Positions 60,825 to 64,000 of a stretch of 64,000 bases of DNA are shown piece after piece. The notes beneath the pieces were generated by a model, which worked only from the letters and a program-made list of their open reading frames with translations, made no database searches and was not told the DNA's origin. The DNA comes from Oscillospiraceae bacterium (GTDB lineage Bacteria > Bacillota > Clostridia > Oscillospirales > Oscillospiraceae): assembly GCA_017540645.1 (NCBI GenBank), contig JAFYAQ010000017.1:42281-106280 (forward strand). The letters run 5' to 3'. Each line of letters opens with the position of its first letter. Position 1 is the first letter of the stretch. The position numbers were made by a program, and so were the translations under genes.

Positions 60825-61334
60825 TTATCGCTCGCCCCAGGCCTCCAGCTCCTGACGGGCGAGCTGCACATACTGTTGGGCGCTTTGGAGGATCTCCGCC
60901 TCCTGGCCGGTCAGGCCGGTCCGGACCACCTTTCCCGGCACACCCAGCACCAGAGAGGCCGGGGGCACGACGGTCCCCTTGGTGACCACGCAGCCGGCGC
61001 CGATGACGCTGCCTCGGCCGATCACCGCCCCGTCCAGCACCACGGCCCCCATGCCCACGGTGCAGTGGTCTTCCACGACGCAGCCGTGGATCACGGCGTT
61101 GTGACCCACCACCACGCCGTCCCCCAGCCGGGGATCTTCATGGAAGGTCACGTTGTCCTGAATGGAACACTCCCGGCCGATGACGATGGGGCCGGCGTCC
61201 CCCCGCAGCACGGCGCCGTACCAGATGCTGGTATCCGCGCCGACGGTCACATCTCCGGTCACCACGGCGTTCTCCGCCAGACGTACGCTGGGGTGCAGAA
61301 CGGGCGTCTTGCCCAGACAAGGCTTCACGATCAT
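60825..61334 (-). CDS. gamma-class carbonic anhydrase-like protein (LbH fold)
   Basis: 169 residues from the ATG at 61334 (GAGGTGATTGTC upstream). Left-handed beta-helix repeats span about 15-130. Zinc-site histidines occur in VTFHEDP, VGHNAVIHG and related turns, matching YrdA/PaaY-like members. Catalysis of CO2 hydration or a thioesterase role are both possible. Its promoter is the mirror image of the SDR gene's. Confidence 0.88.
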   Translation of the reverse strand: MIVKPCLGKTPVLHPSVRLAENAVVTGDVTVGADTSIWYGAVLRGDAGPIVIGRECSIQDNVTFHEDPRLGDGVVVGHNAVIHGCVVEDHCTVGMGAVVLDGAVIGRGSVIGAGCVVTKGTVVPPASLVLGVPGKVVRTGLTGQEAEILQSAQQYVQLARQELEAWGER

Positions 61335-61355
61335 GACAATCACCTCAAGGCTTAT

Positions 61356-61414
61356 TGTATACCCGCCGGCTGCCCTTTGTCAAAGCTTGACAAAGGGGTG
61401 GCCCGTGGTATACT
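61356..61414. promoter_or_regulatory. mirror-symmetric divergent promoter pair
   Basis: Minus: TTGACA (61383-61378), 16 bases, TATACA (61361-61356). Plus: TTGACA (61387-61392), 16 bases, TATACT (61409-61414). The two -35s lie inside an 11-3-11 perfect dyad (61373-61383, 61387-61397) and are three bases apart. Confidence 0.9.
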
Positions 61415-61447
61415 TGCGCTAATATCAACATTGGGGGGCTGGGAAGA

Positions 61448-62236
61448 ATGAAGAAGGTCGTGCTTTTAACCGGCGGAAGCTCCGGGATCGGACGGGCGGC
61501 GGCAGACTGGCTCAGCGCCCGCGGCTGCGTCGTGTACGAGCTCAGCCGCCGGGGCGAGGACCGGCCCGGCGTGCGCCATCTCCGCGGCGATGTGACGGAC
61601 ACGGCGTCTGTGGCCGCGGCGGTGCAGACAGTGCTGGACGCGGAGGGCCGGATCGACGTGCTGGTGAACAACGCGGGCTTCGGTATCTCGGGCGCGGCGG
61701 AATTCACCGACCTGGAGGAGGCCAAACGCCAGCTGGACGTAAACTTCTTCGGCATGGTCCGGGCCACCCAGGCAGTGCTGCCCGTCATGCGCCGGCAGGG
61801 CGGGGGCCGTATCGTCAACACCAGTTCCGTGGCGGGGGCGGTGCCCATCCCCTTTCAGAGCTTTTACTCCGTGTCCAAGGCCGCCATCAACTCCTACACC
61901 ATGTCGGTCCAGAACGAGGTCCGGCCCTGGGGCATCCGCATCTGCGCGGTGATGCCCGGGGACACCCGCACGGGCTTTACCGACGCCCGGGCCCGGAGCT
62001 TTGCCGGGGACGAGGAGTACGGAGGCCGGATCGCCCGGTCGGTGGCGAAGATGGAGAAGGACGAGCGCACCGGCGCCAGCCCGGAGACGGTGGGCGCGCT
62101 GATCGGCAGGGCCGCCCTGGCAAAGGGCGGGCGCGTGTTCTATACCCCCGGGGTGTACAAGCTGGTGATCCTCCTGATGCGGCTGCTGCCCTCGGGCCTT
62201 GCCAACCGTCTGCTCTATATGCTTTACGCAAGTTGA
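61448..62236 (+). CDS. short-chain dehydrogenase/reductase
   Basis: 262 residues, classical SDR: cofactor TGGSSGIGRA (residues 8-17), NNAGFG near 75, catalytic Ser in NTSSVAGA near 126 and Tyr-x3-Lys in YSVSKAA near 140. The C-terminal region past 215 is hydrophobic, ending LLPSGLANRLLYMLYAS. NAD(P)-dependent oxidoreductase of an unknown alcohol or ketone. Divergently transcribed from the carbonic anhydrase gene. Confidence 0.92.
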   Translation: MKKVVLLTGGSSGIGRAAADWLSARGCVVYELSRRGEDRPGVRHLRGDVTDTASVAAAVQTVLDAEGRIDVLVNNAGFGISGAAEFTDLEEAKRQLDVNFFGMVRATQAVLPVMRRQGGGRIVNTSSVAGAVPIPFQSFYSVSKAAINSYTMSVQNEVRPWGIRICAVMPGDTRTGFTDARARSFAGDEEYGGRIARSVAKMEKDERTGASPETVGALIGRAALAKGGRVFYTPGVYKLVILLMRLLPSGLANRLLYMLYAS

Positions 62237-62263
62237 CATAATAAAAAACAGACGCTTCTCAGA

Positions 62264-62291
62264 GAATCCCCATCTGGACAGACGGGGATTC
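62264..62291 (+). other. hairpin between SDR gene and guaB
   Basis: GAATCCCC (62264-62271) pairs with GGGGATTC (62284-62291), with a nested TCTG/CAGA. It is followed by an A+T-rich tract and not a clear T run. It may be a weak terminator or part of the guaB leader; no riboswitch class is recognised. Confidence 0.55.
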
Positions 62292-62344
62292 CTGTGATAA
62301 AATTATAAATTAAAAATAATAAATATAAAAAGGCGAGGTACATT

Positions 62345-63850
62345 ATGGCTTACTATTATCCGGAACCCTCCCGCACCTTCAACGAATACCTGCTGATCCC
62401 CGGCTATACCTCCGAGGACTGCATCCCCGCCAACGTCTCTCTGCGCACGCCTCTGGTGCGCTACCGCCCGGACCGGGAGGAGTGCCCCCTGTGTCTGAAC
62501 ATCCCCATGGTCTCCGCCATCATGCAGTCGGTCAGCAATGACACCATGGCGGTGGCGCTGGCCAAAGAGGGCGGCCTGTCCTTTATTTACGGGTCCCAGT
62601 CCATTGCGGACGAGGCCGCCATGGTCCGGAAGGTGAAAAATCACAAGGCGGGCTTTGTGGTCAGCGCCTCCAACCTGACGCCGGACAACACCCTCCAGGA
62701 CGTGCTGGACCTGAAGGCGAGAAACGGCTTTTCCACCGTGGCCATCACCGAGGACGCCAGCCCCAACGGCAAGCTCCTGGGTCTTGTCACCAGCCGTGAC
62801 TACCGGGTCTCCCGCATGAGCGGGGAGACGCCCATCCGCCAGTTCATGACCCCCCGGGAGAAGCTGGTCACCGCTCCGGCGTCGACCACTTTGAAGGAGG
62901 CCAACGACATCATCTGGGACCACAAGCTCAACAATCTGCCCATCGTGGACGAAAACGACCATCTGATGTATTTCGTCTTCCGCAAGGACTATGCCGAGCA
63001 CAAGGAGCATCCTCTGGGACTTCAGGACGCGGAAAAGCGCTACCGGGTAGGCGCGGGCATCAACTCCCGGGATTACGCCCAGCGGGTCCCCGCTCTGGTG
63101 GAGGCAGGCGCGGACGTGCTGTGCATCGACTCCTCCGAGGGCCACTCCATCTGGCAGAAGAGGACCATCGAATTCATTCGGGAGCGCTACGGCGAGAGCG
63201 TGAAGGTCGGCGCCGGCAACGTGGTGGACCGGGAGGGCTTCCTGTACCTGGCAGAGGCCGGCGCGGACTTTGTCAAGGTAGGCATCGGCGGCGGCTCCAT
63301 CTGCATCACCCGGGAGACCAAGGGCATCGGCCGGGGCCAGGCCACCGCCCTCATCGAGGTGGCAAAGGCCCGGGATGAGTATTTTGAAAAAACCGGCATC
63401 TATGTCCCCGTCTGCTCCGACGGCGGCATCGTCCAGGACTACCACATCACCCTGGCCCTGGCCATGGGCGCGGACTTCGTCATGCTGGGCCGCTACTTCG
63501 CCCGCTTTGACGAGAGCCCCACCCCCCGCCTGATGGTGAACGGCCAGTACGTCAAGGAGTACTGGGGCGAGGGCTCCAACCGGGCCCGGAACTGGCAGCG
63601 CTACGATCTGGGCGGCGCCAACACCCTGGCCTTCGAGGAGGGCGTGGACTCCTATGTGGCCTACGCCGGTCCGCTTCAGGACAACGTGGCCAAGACCCTC
63701 TACAAGGTGAAGTCCACCATGTGCAACTGCGGCGTCACCACCATTCCGGACCTGCAGAAGAAGGCGCGGCTCACGGTGGTATCCTCCACCAGCATCGTGG
63801 AGGGCGGCTACCACGACGTGACTCTCCGGGCCACCGTGGGAGAAAAATAA
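62345..63850 (+). CDS. guaB: IMP dehydrogenase
   Basis: 501 residues. Oxidises IMP to XMP with NAD+, the first committed GMP step. Two CBS domains lie about residues 100-220, within the catalytic TIM barrel. The catalytic Cys is in [10 protein letters not shown] near residue 319, with [11 protein letters not shown] and [14 protein letters not shown] as flap and C-terminal contacts. It has a GGCGAGGT ribosome site. Last intact gene before the IS3 element. Confidence 0.95.
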   Translation: MAYYYPEPSRTFNEYLLIPGYTSEDCIPANVSLRTPLVRYRPDREECPLCLNIPMVSAIMQSVSNDTMAVALAKEGGLSFIYGSQSIADEAAMVRKVKNHKAGFVVSASNLTPDNTLQDVLDLKARNGFSTVAITEDASPNGKLLGLVTSRDYRVSRMSGETPIRQFMTPREKLVTAPASTTLKEANDIIWDHKLNNLPIVDENDHLMYFVFRKDYAEHKEHPLGLQDAEKRYRVGAGINSRDYAQRVPALVEAGADVLCIDSSEGHSIWQKRTIEFIRERYGESVKVGAGNVVDREGFLYLAEAGADFVKVGIGGGSICITRETKGIGRGQATALIEVAKARDEYFEKTGIYVPVCSDGGIVQDYHITLALAMGADFVMLGRYFARFDESPTPRLMVNGQYVKEYWGEGSNRARNWQRYDLGGANTLAFEEGVDSYVAYAGPLQDNVAKTLYKVKSTMCNCGVTTIPDLQKKARLTVVSSTSIVEGGYHDVTLRATVGEK

Positions 63851-63881
63851 AAGACAGAAAAACCGGGGACGCGGCTTGAAG

Positions 63882-63902
63882 TGAACCCCAAAAGTTAGAC
63901 AA
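63882..63902 (-). mobile_element. terminal inverted repeat of IS3-family element
   Basis: TGAACCCCAAAAGTTAGACA (63882-63901) resembles IS150/IS3-group ends, directly after the transposase stop on the minus strand; the true tip may be a few bases further left (TGAAG at 63877). Confidence 0.75.
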
Positions 63903-63912
63903 ATATTTTTAG

Positions 63913-64000
63913 TTAAGCGACCTGAAGGGTCTGGTATCTGTGTTGAGCAGGTGTCAGGCCCTTTAGTTTTAGCTTGATTCTGCGGTTATTGTAGTAGTCA
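63913..64000 (-). CDS. IS3-family transposase C-terminus, partial
   Basis: 28 codons before a TAA at 63913-63915, reading DYYNNRRIKLKLKGLTPAQH and RYQTLQVA, the usual C-terminal end of the IS3-family DDE transposase (YNNxRI and KGLTPxQxR). The rest lies beyond the window edge, so completeness is unknown. Confidence 0.87.
   Translation of the reverse strand, partial: DYYNNRRIKLKLKGLTPAQHRYQTLQVA

Noticed and set aside
62237..62344. A guaB-leader riboswitch
   Set aside because: Only a simple hairpin is visible; no purine, guanidine or PRPP aptamer core is recognisable.

Overview
The window looks like a chromosomal segment of a GC-rich, Gram-positive-lineage anaerobe, most likely a clostridial Oscillospiraceae-type gut bacterium. 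The grounds are GC-rich codon use, AGGAGG ribosome binding sites, LAAC lipoboxes, a CIRCE element, the acetylase branch of diaminopimelate synthesis, QueH instead of QueG, FeoA-FeoB fusion, a flavodiiron protein with fused flavin reductase and rubredoxin, and flavin oxidoreductases of the BaiN and BaiCD/BaiH kind. The genus is an inference. Most sequence is vertically ordinary core genome with short intergenic gaps and many clear TTGACA/TATAAT-type promoters and hairpin terminators.

Layout. 1-3300: a partial MBL hydrolase, a secreted metallophosphoesterase and an anchored leucine-rich-repeat protein. 3400-5780: methyltransferase pair and a lipoprotein. 5785-9250: a visibly more A+T-rich accessory stretch of small genes (DUF3267 membrane protein, an XRE regulator with a membrane-anchored partner that shares its C-terminal domain, GNAT, an orphan), ending at tRNA-Gln(CTG), whose 3' end is duplicated around a 94-base palindromic element. 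9370-13740: two FAD oxidoreductases, then bioY and birA divergently arranged around two BirA operator candidates. 13784-16320: a phosphoesterase translationally coupled to a cytosolic BMP-domain protein. 16447-18340: GntR/ABC operon of YtrA type. 18408-20404: htpG with CIRCE. 20508-26267: YdcF-like gene then dapA-dapB-dapH-aminotransferase-deacetylase, covering the tetrahydrodipicolinate branch to LL-diaminopimelate. 26341-30880: DUF554 protein, TRAP transporter 1, small membrane protein. 30897-35812: enoate-reductase-like flavoenzyme, feoAB, a zinc-ribbon protein.

35857-39913: sugar-nucleotide genes (4,6-dehydratase; an HTH-UDP-glucose dehydrogenase fusion; a small cupin-like protein). 40017-41953: Y-family polymerase plus YolD-like partner. 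41994-45128: TraX-like protein and a metal P-type ATPase with a separate HMA protein. 45139-46326: queuosine salvage (queT, queH) with a candidate preQ1-I riboswitch between the two genes. 46457-47654: dCMP deaminase, YczE-type membrane protein. 47738-52818: TRAP transporter 2 with an esterase and a divergent LysR regulator. 52892-57148: a large Ig-like repeat surface protein. 57357-63850: flavodiiron protein, EamA exporter (probably leaderless), gamma-carbonic anhydrase and SDR from a mirror-symmetric promoter pair, and guaB. The window ends inside an IS3-family insertion sequence.

No single large new system is obvious. The best leads are the XRE regulator/membrane-tethered domain pair (6842-7659), the HTH-UDP-glucose dehydrogenase fusion, the ParB-like-BMP cytosolic sensor, the tRNA-derived palindromic element and the intercistronic preQ1 switch. 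Start codons were moved inward where a ribosome binding site supports it.
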